From the IMG/VR virus record IMGVR_UViG_3300034684_000299, positions 62,001 to 126,000 of that record: DNA of 64,000 nt. One strand, given 5' to 3'. Positions 25,551 to 33,945 of this stretch are shown piece by piece; within the stretch, counting starts at the first letter, position 1; each line of letters opens with the position of its first letter. The stretch is from a virus. The notes beneath the pieces are model-generated. The model did not search any database, was not told the origin of the DNA, and was given only the letters and a program-made list of their open reading frames with translations. The position numbers and the translations under genes are program-made.

Positions 25551-28500
25551 TTTCCAGCTCCTCAAAGCTAATTATAGTGAATGGTTCCCCATAATTACCA
25601 ATTGTTGTTTCTTGCCCTGATGTTACATTAAAGCCTAAATATTTATGATCTATAATTCTTTTGCCCTGTATAGTTCTAACTGAATTAGCAGGATTCGTAA
25701 TCTTTGAAGATTTGTAAAACTGTGCAACTGGAATTTTGTAAACCCAATATTTATGTGCACTAGCTACTTTGTCTGATTCTGCAAACGAATAATTTGCTGC
25801 ATTTGATATAAAATCTACTGCATCTTTCTTCTCAATTTTAACCTTGTTCAAAACTGTATACGGTGAATTGTATATTTTCTGTAAACCATAAATTCTTCTC
25901 CATTTATAATCAAATTTTGTAGTATATTCTTTAGAAAAAATTACTATATTATGCCCAATTGGATTACTAGATATAAACCTCGCAATTGGTACAAACGGTT
26001 TCCTGTGTATAACACTTGCTATAACAGGACGTAATAATCCTATAAATGGATACCATTTCCAATCTACTATTGTAATTGTCCACCATAATATAGGTACTTG
26101 TATCAAAATTCTAAAGACAAAAGTATAAAACGGCTTTAACGCATTTATTATAATATTATCAACTGTTGAGGTTATCCAATTAAATGCCCAACACAAAAAA
26201 TAATCTAAAAATAACAATGCCATAATCAATATATCACTTATTTTTTGTAGAAAATTATCCGCTAATGTAGCTACAGTTTGTGAAACCGCTTCTAACACGT
26301 TAGAAGTTTCTGTATATTCTGGTTCACTAGGAACAGAATAATACCAATAATATTGTTTTTTATCCATAGCTTTAAAAGTAATATGGGGTATTTGAATTTT
26401 TGTTTTATAATATTCATATTCTTCGTCTATTTGTTTATTAGAAACAGCCTCACTACTTTCAACACCACTTACTACATAAAAATGTATATCTGACAATGGT
26501 TTAACTAATGCAATATTATGTCCTACTGTATTCTTGAAGCTTAATGGTAAAGTTACATAACTACTTGACAAATGTTCAGCTTTCTTTTCTCCATCTATAT
26601 AAAGATTATAATTAGATAAATCGCTTGGTACATTTCTTAATTTAAAAGCCGCATTCGAAGAATTATTAAATATAGTATATTGTTTTACACTACCATTAAG
26701 TTTATACATATATAAGAAAACTCGTCCTTCTGGAAATCCTTCTTTATTCACACAAACACCTGCCATATTATTCCCATCTGAACATTCCTCTACAGTTGTT
26801 TCCCAATAGTACATTTTCTCAGGTGTTGGTACAAGAAAAACCAATGTATTGCCTATTGAAAAATCAGTTGCTCCTACCAACCTTATTTGATTTCTCCCTA
26901 CTTCTTCTAACCAAAAACCTCTTACTCCTACTGCAGATGTTTCGTTTAGATTAGTTATTTCATATTTACCATCTTCTACTTTATACGATTTTTCCCCTAA
27001 TTCTACTTCTCCACTTGAATAAACAATATTCTTATAATATCCATCTGGTGCATTTGTATATACATATTCCAAACTCATCAAATCATGCCAATCCACATTT
27101 TGTCTATTCGTATATGCATATTGAAAATCATAAGAAGGGTAACTATCTCTATCAAATTCTATTTTTTGTAAATCATCCCTATAACCGAAAAGAAATTTTT
27201 CTCCGTCTCCTTTTTGCACAGCTAGGGTAGTTCCTGTTAATGTACTCATAAAATTAACATCTAAAACTTTAGCCCTTGGTGTTGCATCATCATCAATTGC
27301 TACTTTATTAGGTTGAGAATAAGAACCAAAAATAAAAATATTATCTTCTAAAGGCTCGTAAGTTTCTCCAGAACTTCCAGAAGATACATCCTGTACTGCT
27401 CCAGTAAATGTACAAAAACTATAAGGTCCACCTACATTTGAATATACTGGCAACCCACATAACCAATCCCATATCTGTTGTTCTTTGTCGTATTCTACTT
27501 CAGAAAAATATCTATCAACCACATTGTTATTAGCAAAATCATATACATATTCATCCTTCGGATTTATTTTGATTTCTCCCAAATCGGGATTTGTTTCAGT
27601 ATCGTTCAACGCTAAATAAAAATTGTCATAAACAGGTACTTCCATATAAGAACCTTCTAAATCATATTCCACTAATGTTTTAGGACCTTCTTCTGAAAGT
27701 TTTTTGAAAACTGCATTGTTAAAAAATCCGATTAAAAACTTTGTTGAAGGCGAAGAACCCATTATATCATTATAAGAACTTCCTTCTACTTTTTTATCTG
27801 TATCCCACAGCATACTATTCATCATACCTGAAGTATTCTCATTTCCAGGAATAAAAGGTTTGTTATATAAATCCGTAATACTCAATTCTAACCCATCATT
27901 TAAATCACCATTAGAAGTTTTCATAAAATCTGTAATAGTATTTCTGTCATATCCGGCAGCAAATTTATCAGCATCCATATATCTAAAAACACTACCTTCA
28001 GGTTGAACTAAATATTCTCGTTCAAATTGTTTTGTTGACATAAAATCTATTGGAAATGTATCTACATTTTTCATGGTTTTTCTATTTAATGGCTTATATC
28101 TGTAAATTTTTACTCTGTACCGTTCAACATTCATATATCCACTAGCGGTATCTATATTAAATTCTTTAGGCATAAACACTTCATCGCATGTACTTTTAGT
28201 TATATATATGTCATCATGTTTATGAGTTCTATTTGAAATATCTTCAATGTTAAAATTTTTAGGATTAGCTTCAACAACACCATTGTTATTTATATATTCA
28301 ACATTATGTAATGCTTTAGCATATTTCACTTTTCGAGAATATTCAACAAATTCGCTATGAGTATGCTCTCTTGGTGATATTATTTTACGTACCGAATAAT
28401 AATCACCATTAAAAAGCTTACTGGATCTCGGAAAAATAGTTTTTGATTTAGATACGTATTGATTGTGAATATGATCTTTTTTAGAAATTTGCTGAGCTGT

Positions 28501-28812
28501 CACCCTATTCATTTCATTTTCATTCGTTTTTCTATTGAGATTATCTTTTGTATATTCTTCGTGAGTATGTTCTTTTAAACTGAAATCTCCCAAATTTTTG
28601 CCACGTAAATTTTTGGTACTATTAGATGTTTCTCCCTTTTTCAAAAAATTATGAGAATGAACATTAGAAGAAAAATTAGAAGAAGAAACATAACTCTCTT
28701 GTTTTTTAAGCCTATTAGTATTGAATGCTTTCAGAGAGCTGAATATATTAAGAGCTGTTTTTATTGTTATTTTATAGATTTCTAGTAATTTTCTTTCTAT
28801 TTTATCTAACAA
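25543..28812 (-). CDS. Large tail fibre protein with HxH repeats (paralogue 1)
   Basis: 1089 residues, TTG start with GGGGGA nine bases upstream. HxH motifs at about residues 52, 82, 114, 150 and 197, then the shared HKHDDIYITKS module. A long beta-rich middle follows. Residues about 858-934 form a hydrophobic block with three to four helices (ILIMALLFLDYFLCWAFNWI; PILWWTITIVDW), and the last 155 residues are shared with paralogue 2 (KPFVPIARFISSNPIGHNIV; YGEPFTIISFEEL). First large gene of the late operon. Role as receptor-binding fibre is inferred from T4 gp37-like HxH repeats. Confidence 0.7.
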   Translation of the reverse strand: MLDKIERKLLEIYKITIKTALNIFSSLKAFNTNRLKKQESYVSSSNFSSNVHSHNFLKKGETSNSTKNLRGKNLGDFSLKEHTHEEYTKDNLNRKTNENEMNRVTAQQISKKDHIHNQYVSKSKTIFPRSSKLFNGDYYSVRKIISPREHTHSEFVEYSRKVKYAKALHNVEYINNNGVVEANPKNFNIEDISNRTHKHDDIYITKSTCDEVFMPKEFNIDTASGYMNVERYRVKIYRYKPLNRKTMKNVDTFPIDFMSTKQFEREYLVQPEGSVFRYMDADKFAAGYDRNTITDFMKTSNGDLNDGLELSITDLYNKPFIPGNENTSGMMNSMLWDTDKKVEGSSYNDIMGSSPSTKFLIGFFNNAVFKKLSEEGPKTLVEYDLEGSYMEVPVYDNFYLALNDTETNPDLGEIKINPKDEYVYDFANNNVVDRYFSEVEYDKEQQIWDWLCGLPVYSNVGGPYSFCTFTGAVQDVSSGSSGETYEPLEDNIFIFGSYSQPNKVAIDDDATPRAKVLDVNFMSTLTGTTLAVQKGDGEKFLFGYRDDLQKIEFDRDSYPSYDFQYAYTNRQNVDWHDLMSLEYVYTNAPDGYYKNIVYSSGEVELGEKSYKVEDGKYEITNLNETSAVGVRGFWLEEVGRNQIRLVGATDFSIGNTLVFLVPTPEKMYYWETTVEECSDGNNMAGVCVNKEGFPEGRVFLYMYKLNGSVKQYTIFNNSSNAAFKLRNVPSDLSNYNLYIDGEKKAEHLSSSYVTLPLSFKNTVGHNIALVKPLSDIHFYVVSGVESSEAVSNKQIDEEYEYYKTKIQIPHITFKAMDKKQYYWYYSVPSEPEYTETSNVLEAVSQTVATLADNFLQKISDILIMALLFLDYFLCWAFNWITSTVDNIIINALKPFYTFVFRILIQVPILWWTITIVDWKWYPFIGLLRPVIASVIHRKPFVPIARFISSNPIGHNIVIFSKEYTTKFDYKWRRIYGLQKIYNSPYTVLNKVKIEKKDAVDFISNAANYSFAESDKVASAHKYWVYKIPVAQFYKSSKITNPANSVRTIQGKRIIDHKYLGFNVTSGQETTIGNYGEPFTIISFEELEND

Positions 28813-28828
28813 TAAGTATTATCCCCCA

Positions 28829-29068
28829 TTAAAAATTGAAATTTTGATATTGTGCTGATTGACTATTGGTTGCGTTAGGTTCCACTGGAATCATCGGAAC
28901 TTCATACAATTGAGTAGGCATTGGCATTTGTTGCTGTAATTTTTTCTTTTCTTGATTTTCCTTTATCTTATCGTATAACAATTTTCCAGTGAAAGCCCCA
29001 CCAACTACGGCTACTGGAGCTACCCAGGAAGCTGTTTCACTTGTTTTTTCAAATTCTTTTTTAAGCAT
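28829..29068 (-). CDS. Small protein with Gly/Ala-rich helix
   Basis: 79 residues from the ATG at 29068 (AGGAG six bases upstream; the TTG at 29098 lacks a site). Contains a short hydrophobic stretch WVAPVAVVGGAFTGKLLY, then a charged helix and a Pro/Met-rich tail. First gene of the leftward late cluster. No family recognised; an internal virion or membrane protein is possible. Confidence 0.55.
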   Translation of the reverse strand: MLKKEFEKTSETASWVAPVAVVGGAFTGKLLYDKIKENQEKKKLQQQMPMPTQLYEVPMIPVEPNATNSQSAQYQNFNF

Positions 29069-29181
29069 TCTTATCTCCTCTTTATTTTTTGCTTTCAAAT
29101 ATATCTTATCATTTTAGGATTTGACGTTCGGTTCAGAAAACTATTGACGAAAAAACTTCCTGTTTTTCTCATATTTTTCAC

Positions 29182-29210
29182 TTGACTTTATTTTTTAAAA
29201 ATGGTAAAAT
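29182..29210 (+). promoter_or_regulatory. sigma70-type promoter
   Basis: TTGACT, 17-base spacer, TAAAAT. Start expected near 29217, just upstream of the membrane protein gene at 29244. Confidence 0.75.
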
Positions 29211-29243
29211 TGAGATAATCCAGAAAGAAAAGGGGTGTTTTGT

Positions 29244-29513
29244 TTGAAAAACTTTTTTCAAAAATTAAGTGAAATAGCAAAAAAAGTTGGAAGATTTTTT
29301 AAGATACTAGGTATGTTATTAGGAGTATTATTGATTATTGGATATTTAACTGGTGCAGTTATTTACTTCATTTTCCCTTTATTTCATTTAGTTACCATTG
29401 AACCATTTTGGTTTATGATAATAGGTGTTATAGTGTTTGGATTTATCGTTAAAAGTCCTAAGAAAGGCAAATTTATCTCTTGGATTGTAAAAAAATTTCA
29501 ACCAAAAAAATAA
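29244..29513 (+). CDS. Small membrane protein
   Basis: 89 residues from TTG at 29244, with AGGGGTG six bases upstream. A basic amphipathic N-terminus is followed by two transmembrane helices (GMLLGVLLIIGYLTGAVIYFI and FWFMIIGVIVFGFIV) and a basic tail. It has its own near-consensus sigma70 promoter, so it is probably expressed early by unmodified host polymerase. Could be a holin-like, superinfection-exclusion or host-membrane protein; sequence does not decide. Confidence 0.6.
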   Translation: MKNFFQKLSEIAKKVGRFFKILGMLLGVLLIIGYLTGAVIYFIFPLFHLVTIEPFWFMIIGVIVFGFIVKSPKKGKFISWIVKKFQPKK

Positions 29514-29548
29514 TCGTTTAACGCTCCTTTTACTAAAAAAAATCAAAA

Positions 29549-29574
29549 TTTTTTGGTATATATTATGTAATTAT
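29549..29574 (+). promoter_or_regulatory. Phage-specific promoter motif 1 (GGTATATAT type)
   Basis: TTTTTTGGTATATATTATGT, then 50 bases to the moxR-like gene. A GTGGGG...CCCCAC hairpin (29580-29598) lies in the leader. Shares its core with seven other sites in the window. Confidence 0.65.
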
Positions 29575-29623
29575 ACGAAGTGGGGATTATACCCCACTTT
29601 TAAATTTAAAAGGAGGAGTTAAG

Positions 29624-30694
29624 ATGACTTTAAAAGAGAGTATTAAACTCATACTAAAAAGTGGCTATGCACCATTATTGGTTGGACCAGCAGGGGTAGG
29701 AAAAACTGAGTTAGTGAAAGAAATAGCAAAAGAAGAAGGAAGAGATTGCATCATATTGAATCTCAGTGTTATGGAGCCAGGTGATTTATTAGGATTACCA
29801 AGTGATACCAACAAAGAAAAAACTGTTTATTTAAAACCAGAGTGGTTCCCTGAAAAGGAACATTCCATTGTATTCATAGATGAGATCAATAGAAGTAATC
29901 CATTGGTAAGAGCAGGCGTAATGCAATTGATTTTGGATAAAAGGATAATGAACAACATCTTACCAGCTGATACTTGGATAATTTCTGCTATGAATCCAAA
30001 TGAAGATGATCAAGGCGAATATGAAGTTGATGATTTTTCTGACCCAGCATTTCTTGATAGATTTGTACCGTTAAAATTTCAACCAACTCTCAGGGAATGG
30101 ACAGATTGGACAAAAAAGAACGAAATAAAATATATTCCCGATTTTATGAACCAAGAGATAACTCTATGGGAAATGACACAAAGAAATTTTGAGATGCCTA
30201 CAGTTCCCATTACTCCAAGAACACTTGAGAGGATGGATAAAATAACTCAAAAAGCATTCGTTGAATTTACAGATGTTGACCATGTTATAAAAGTTTTAGA
30301 GCCAATAACTATAAGCGTGTTTGGACCTAAAATTAGTCAAAAGTATTTGAATTATTTGAAAGAAAAACAGAAAGAAGTTATAACATTGGAAGATATATAT
30401 TCCGGAAAGTTCAAAACTATGAACGTAGCCGTAGCAGATAACTTATTAGAACTTGTAACTTCTATAACAACGACTTTCTTCAATGAAACCAAAGAATTTG
30501 TATATGACAAACTATCCAACGTAATAGATTTTTTGAAATTAGTTCCACCAGAAACCGCAGGAATATTTTACAGAGTAATATATGAAAGATATGAAGAACT
30601 ATCCAATAAATATCCACTCATGTTTGAAAATACGAAATTCTCTGTAGAAAGTTCCAGATTCTTGAGTGATACAAAAGAAACTCAAGAAAAATGA
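29624..30694 (+). CDS. MoxR-type AAA+ ATPase
   Basis: 356 residues. Walker A GPAGVGKT (21-28), Walker B IVFIDEINR (82-90), sensor 1 ISAMNP, and an arginine finger region AFLDRFVPL define the MoxR / AAA_5 group. These ATPases act as chaperones that remodel partner proteins together with a VWA-domain protein encoded next door, which is the case here. GGAGG precedes the ATG; it is the first gene after phage promoter motif 1. Substrate unknown. Confidence 0.85.
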   Translation: MTLKESIKLILKSGYAPLLVGPAGVGKTELVKEIAKEEGRDCIILNLSVMEPGDLLGLPSDTNKEKTVYLKPEWFPEKEHSIVFIDEINRSNPLVRAGVMQLILDKRIMNNILPADTWIISAMNPNEDDQGEYEVDDFSDPAFLDRFVPLKFQPTLREWTDWTKKNEIKYIPDFMNQEITLWEMTQRNFEMPTVPITPRTLERMDKITQKAFVEFTDVDHVIKVLEPITISVFGPKISQKYLNYLKEKQKEVITLEDIYSGKFKTMNVAVADNLLELVTSITTTFFNETKEFVYDKLSNVIDFLKLVPPETAGIFYRVIYERYEELSNKYPLMFENTKFSVESSRFLSDTKETQEK

Positions 30695-30707
30695 AAGGAG
30701 GTACATT

Positions 30708-32303
30708 ATGGATCCTATTCAAAAGCTAAATGAAGCTTTTATAAAAGATTATGGAATAGATGTAGTTGCAACTTTTGACAGAGCAAGAGAATCTTCTATG
30801 ATAACTATTTTAGAAAGTTATGCTCTATCGCAATTCAATATAAGATTAGGATTTCTTGGTGAACAAAATTATATAGATTTCAATACAAAAGAAATATGTA
30901 TTGATGCTTTTTATTGGGCATTCTTGTTAGCTGCAACTAACGAATTAACTCAGGAAAATTTGAGAAAACAATTAATATTTGCAATCAAACATGAAATAAA
31001 TCACTTTCTTTTAAGACATTGGATAAAAAAAGGGCATGCAGAACTTCTCAACATAGCTCAAGACGCTGTAATGAACGATTTACCTAACCTTCAACAATTA
31101 TGTCTAACCAAAGTACATCCCGTTGATCTTGCATTAACAGGAAAATTTCCTACAGTAGAAGTTTCACCTGATGTTTTTGAAAAACCAGAAACTGGAAGAT
31201 TAGCTCAATTATTTTTTATACAAGGTTATCGTTATGGAGTAAAAGGTGCATCAGAACCTTTCAAAGCATATTATTTTAAAGATATACCTTTTACTTCTGA
31301 TAATCTATATGACATCTTGGAAAAACTAGTGGATAAACAAAGTGGTTCAAATGGCAATGAAGATAATAACTCTGATGCTAATGGAAATAATTCTAATCAA
31401 CAAAATCCTAATAACAAATCAAATCAAAATTCTCCAGATAATCAAAACAATTCTTCAAATAATAATAATTCTAATGGTACGACTAATCAAAACACTCCAG
31501 AAAATCAAGGTGAAAACTCTTCAAATAACAATGATGATCCTAAAAAGGATAATGAAGAAAATAAAAACAATCAAGGTAAGGATTCTAAGAACAGAAATAA
31601 GTCTAAGAATCCATTTTTAGAAAATTATCAACCAGACGTAAAAGGAGAAATTGACGAATATCAAAAAGAGTTTCTGGACGAATTATTAAAAGAAATTTTA
31701 GAAGATGCCAAGAAACTAGTTGGTTCTCTCCCAGGAGAATACGAAGGAGTCCTTGAATTAATCAAAAAGAAAAGACAGATCTCTTGGAGACAATTGCTCA
31801 GAACAGCTGCTATGGTTGGAACAAAAACAGAATTACATTATACAACCAAACGTCGTTCTAAAAGATTTCCAAATATGATCCCTGGACATGTAACAAAAAA
31901 GCGAGGTAACATGGATATTGGAATTGATACTTCACTTTCAATTTCCGATGAAGAACTTCAAATGTTTTTGAATGAAGTTCAGTTTCTCGCTAAAAATATG
32001 GATATAACTATTTATCTGTTTGACACAGAAATTCAAGACGTTTTAAAATCCAAAGATTTGAAGAAAAAGAAGATAAATGTAAAAGGCAGAGGAGGAACTG
32101 ACCCAAAAGATTTCTATTTAGAATTAGAAAGGAAAAAATCTAAATTATCAGTTATACTTACTGATGGATATTATTCTGTTGATGATAATCTTATTCCAAA
32201 AAATCATTATATGATATTAACACCAGACTATGCTAAAGAAACTAGACACCAATATGAGAATAAATTGGGCAAAAACCATGTAGCAATTCTAAAAAATATA
32301 TAG
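30708..32303 (+). CDS. DUF2201-type metallopeptidase / VWA protein
   Basis: 531 residues from ATG 30708 (AAAGGAGG upstream). N-terminal putative metallopeptidase domain with HEINH at residues 95-99. Residues about 190-290 are a low-complexity Asn/Gln/Ser linker. The C-terminal domain has a VWA metal-ion site DTSLS in GIDTSLSISDEE, then RGGTDP and LTDGYYS, as in the DUF2201 family. Partner of the MoxR ATPase, whose gene ends 13 bases before; together they resemble RavA-ViaA-like chaperone pairs. Biological target in infection is unknown. Confidence 0.8.
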   Translation: MDPIQKLNEAFIKDYGIDVVATFDRARESSMITILESYALSQFNIRLGFLGEQNYIDFNTKEICIDAFYWAFLLAATNELTQENLRKQLIFAIKHEINHFLLRHWIKKGHAELLNIAQDAVMNDLPNLQQLCLTKVHPVDLALTGKFPTVEVSPDVFEKPETGRLAQLFFIQGYRYGVKGASEPFKAYYFKDIPFTSDNLYDILEKLVDKQSGSNGNEDNNSDANGNNSNQQNPNNKSNQNSPDNQNNSSNNNNSNGTTNQNTPENQGENSSNNNDDPKKDNEENKNNQGKDSKNRNKSKNPFLENYQPDVKGEIDEYQKEFLDELLKEILEDAKKLVGSLPGEYEGVLELIKKKRQISWRQLLRTAAMVGTKTELHYTTKRRSKRFPNMIPGHVTKKRGNMDIGIDTSLSISDEELQMFLNEVQFLAKNMDITIYLFDTEIQDVLKSKDLKKKKINVKGRGGTDPKDFYLELERKKSKLSVILTDGYYSVDDNLIPKNHYMILTPDYAKETRHQYENKLGKNHVAILKNI

Positions 32304-32314
32304 GAGGGAAAAAT

Positions 32315-32860
32315 ATGCAGATAGTATTTTTAAGCAATTTGAATTTTGATGAGACAATTACTTTTAGTGATCTATATTCAAAAATAGCTTTTATAGAGAC
32401 TCAAAATGATGACATTGAATCTCCTGATGTACCAATTATAAGGACCAACGATTTCGCTTTATTTAAAATTTCAGATACCGATGTAACCGAAGGTGAGGTT
32501 ATTTACAATCATACTTCTAAAAACTCTGATTTCTTCAGTGAAATGTGGAAGACTTTAATAACCAAGAAGAATATACCAGAATTTATGCGTGAAGTTATAA
32601 AGAATGTTATGGAGCATTATGACCCCAAAATTATCCCTGAAGAAATTATAATCAAAACTCAAACTTTTCCCGCAAATTTTATGAAAGTAAAATTAAATAT
32701 TCCAGAATCCTTATCATCGAATGATATACCCGCATTCTTCACAAGATATCTAGATAAAGATTATAAATTTGCTGCAATTAATAATGTATTCCTACTAAAT
32801 AATGCTTCTTTCGAACAACTAAAAATAGAAGATATTCCAGATTATATAAAGGAAGAATGA
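32315..32860 (+). CDS. Hypothetical protein
   Basis: 181 residues, no recognised motif. AGGAGG precedes the ATG. It lies in the same operon as the MoxR/DUF2201 pair and its stop overlaps the next start as ATGA, so it is probably co-translated with the following family A protein. Confidence 0.55.
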   Translation: MQIVFLSNLNFDETITFSDLYSKIAFIETQNDDIESPDVPIIRTNDFALFKISDTDVTEGEVIYNHTSKNSDFFSEMWKTLITKKNIPEFMREVIKNVMEHYDPKIIPEEIIIKTQTFPANFMKVKLNIPESLSSNDIPAFFTRYLDKDYKFAAINNVFLLNNASFEQLKIEDIPDYIKEE

Positions 32861-33627
32861 CTATGCCTCAAGATACAATTAAAATCCCTAATAGGTTTAT
32901 AAACGTTCGAGATGAAGTTCTCGAACGCTTTCCTTTTTTTATGAAGTTAATAAAAAAAACCATTGAATCTAATAAAAATGTTTTCGATGATAAGAAATTA
33001 ATATATCTTATATTGATGAACAATATTGTGTATAGAGGTCTTGATCCTAATACGTGTATAACTTTTCTATTTTCTAAAGATGAAACAACTAAAAAATTAA
33101 AGTATCAAACAAATGGACCTGAATATCATTTTTATCCATACTCTTATTTTTGGAAAGCTTCTATTCCTTATTTAGTAGAGCAAGAAGATGAAGATGATGT
33201 TTATTATTTTTTTGAAAGACTTAATGAAAGAACTAAACATCTATACAACCCTTTAAACAAAAAAATAAGAACTATTTTTCTAAAATCCAGATTAGTGAAA
33301 TTTATTGATGAATTGAGAGATATATATGGTAAAATAATTGAAGAAGAAATAATCGATCATTTGGATGATTTTATTCCCAAAATAGATTTTATAGATAGAA
33401 ATACGTTTTACAATGTTCCTAGCTTTGGAGGTTTTAGTGTTGATTATTTTCTGCAAATAGAAAGAAAAATAAAAAATATCATTGAAAATACCCACATTTT
33501 CGACATTTCAAATAAAAACAAACTAATAGAAAAACTCATAAAGATTTCTGCTAATACTCAATCCAAAATTTCTGATTCTTTAGTCGATATTCCTGAAAAG
33601 TATATAATAGATCTAGCAAAACTTTGA
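32857..33627 (+). CDS. Phage-specific paralogue family A, member 1
   Basis: 256 residues. Shares with three genes near the right end the N-terminal signature IP.RFI.V...V...FP.F.KLI, a middle FFERLN.(R/K)T..LY..LN..I, PKIDFID...F, and the C-terminal end (VP)EKYIIDLAKL. No enzyme motif is visible. ATGA overlap with the preceding gene; a second ATG six bases on has better spacing. This copy is 27 kb from its relatives, so the family was dispersed by duplication and rearrangement. Function unknown. Confidence 0.6.
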   Translation: MTMPQDTIKIPNRFINVRDEVLERFPFFMKLIKKTIESNKNVFDDKKLIYLILMNNIVYRGLDPNTCITFLFSKDETTKKLKYQTNGPEYHFYPYSYFWKASIPYLVEQEDEDDVYYFFERLNERTKHLYNPLNKKIRTIFLKSRLVKFIDELRDIYGKIIEEEIIDHLDDFIPKIDFIDRNTFYNVPSFGGFSVDYFLQIERKIKNIIENTHIFDISNKNKLIEKLIKISANTQSKISDSLVDIPEKYIIDLAKL

Positions 33628-33645
33628 TAAAACCCCCTGCTATTT

Positions 33646-33902
33646 TTATGAAAATTCAGCGAGAACACTCTCCAATTTATTGGAGAGATGAAAGCTGAAA
33701 ATACAAGGCGAATTTAAGGCAAAAATCGTTGTTAATTACTTACGAATGTGATATAATTGTATTGCAGTTAGTTCCTGCTTAAAAGAACTCTACCCCAGGA
33801 ACTGGGGGATGTTAAGCCTTTGGAGACTGTGTAAGACGGGCATTCATTGTCGCAACGGTCGATGAATTAGGAAGCTTACCTCTTTAGAGGTAAGTAGTTC
33901 AC
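33646..33902 (+). mobile_element. Solitary 257-bp IS605-derived element, copy 1
   Basis: Identical at all but two positions to 54531-54787 on the other strand. The left end has an outer TTCAGC/GCTGAA stem around CTCTCCAATTTATTGGAGAG; the right end has TTACCTC-TTTAGAGGTAA followed by GTAGTTCAC, the same right-end form as the TnpA-TnpB element at 44.9-46.8 kb. No protein is encoded. Behaves as a non-autonomous (MITE-like) element mobilised by TnpA in trans; TTATG at the left edge is shared by both copies and may be the target motif. Confidence 0.75.
33729..33757 (+). promoter_or_regulatory. sigma70-type promoter inside the solitary element
   Basis: TTGTTA, 17-base spacer, TATAAT with extended TG. 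Drives the omega-RNA from about 33764. Confidence 0.7.
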
Positions 33903-33945
33903 GTATTCTGGGGCAAAACGAGCTCATCGCTTTGCCCTTTTTTTT
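33764..33945 (+). ncRNA. Solitary omega-RNA-like guide RNA, copy 1
   Basis: The stretch 33783-33902 matches the omega-RNA scaffold at the 3' end of tnpB (46630-46760), including GTTAAGCCTTTGGAGACTGT and AATTAGGAAGC. Stem positions change in pairs: CCCCAGGAACTGGGG against CCGTAGGAACTACGG, and ACCTCTTTAGAGGT against CCCTTTAGGG. The guide would start after GTAGTTCAC at 33903; a terminator follows about 30 bases later. Expressed from its own promoter and lacking tnpB, it would load TnpB in trans. Confidence 0.65.
33912..33945 (+). terminator. Rho-independent terminator
   Basis: GGGCAAA...TTTGCCC stem followed by eight T; ends the operon and the omega-RNA, directly facing the leftward fibre gene. 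Confidence 0.75.

Noticed and set aside
31342-31620. 92-codon Ile/Met-rich frame inside the DUF2201 gene
   Set aside because: Shadow of the Asn/Gln low-complexity linker in another frame; no independent start signal.
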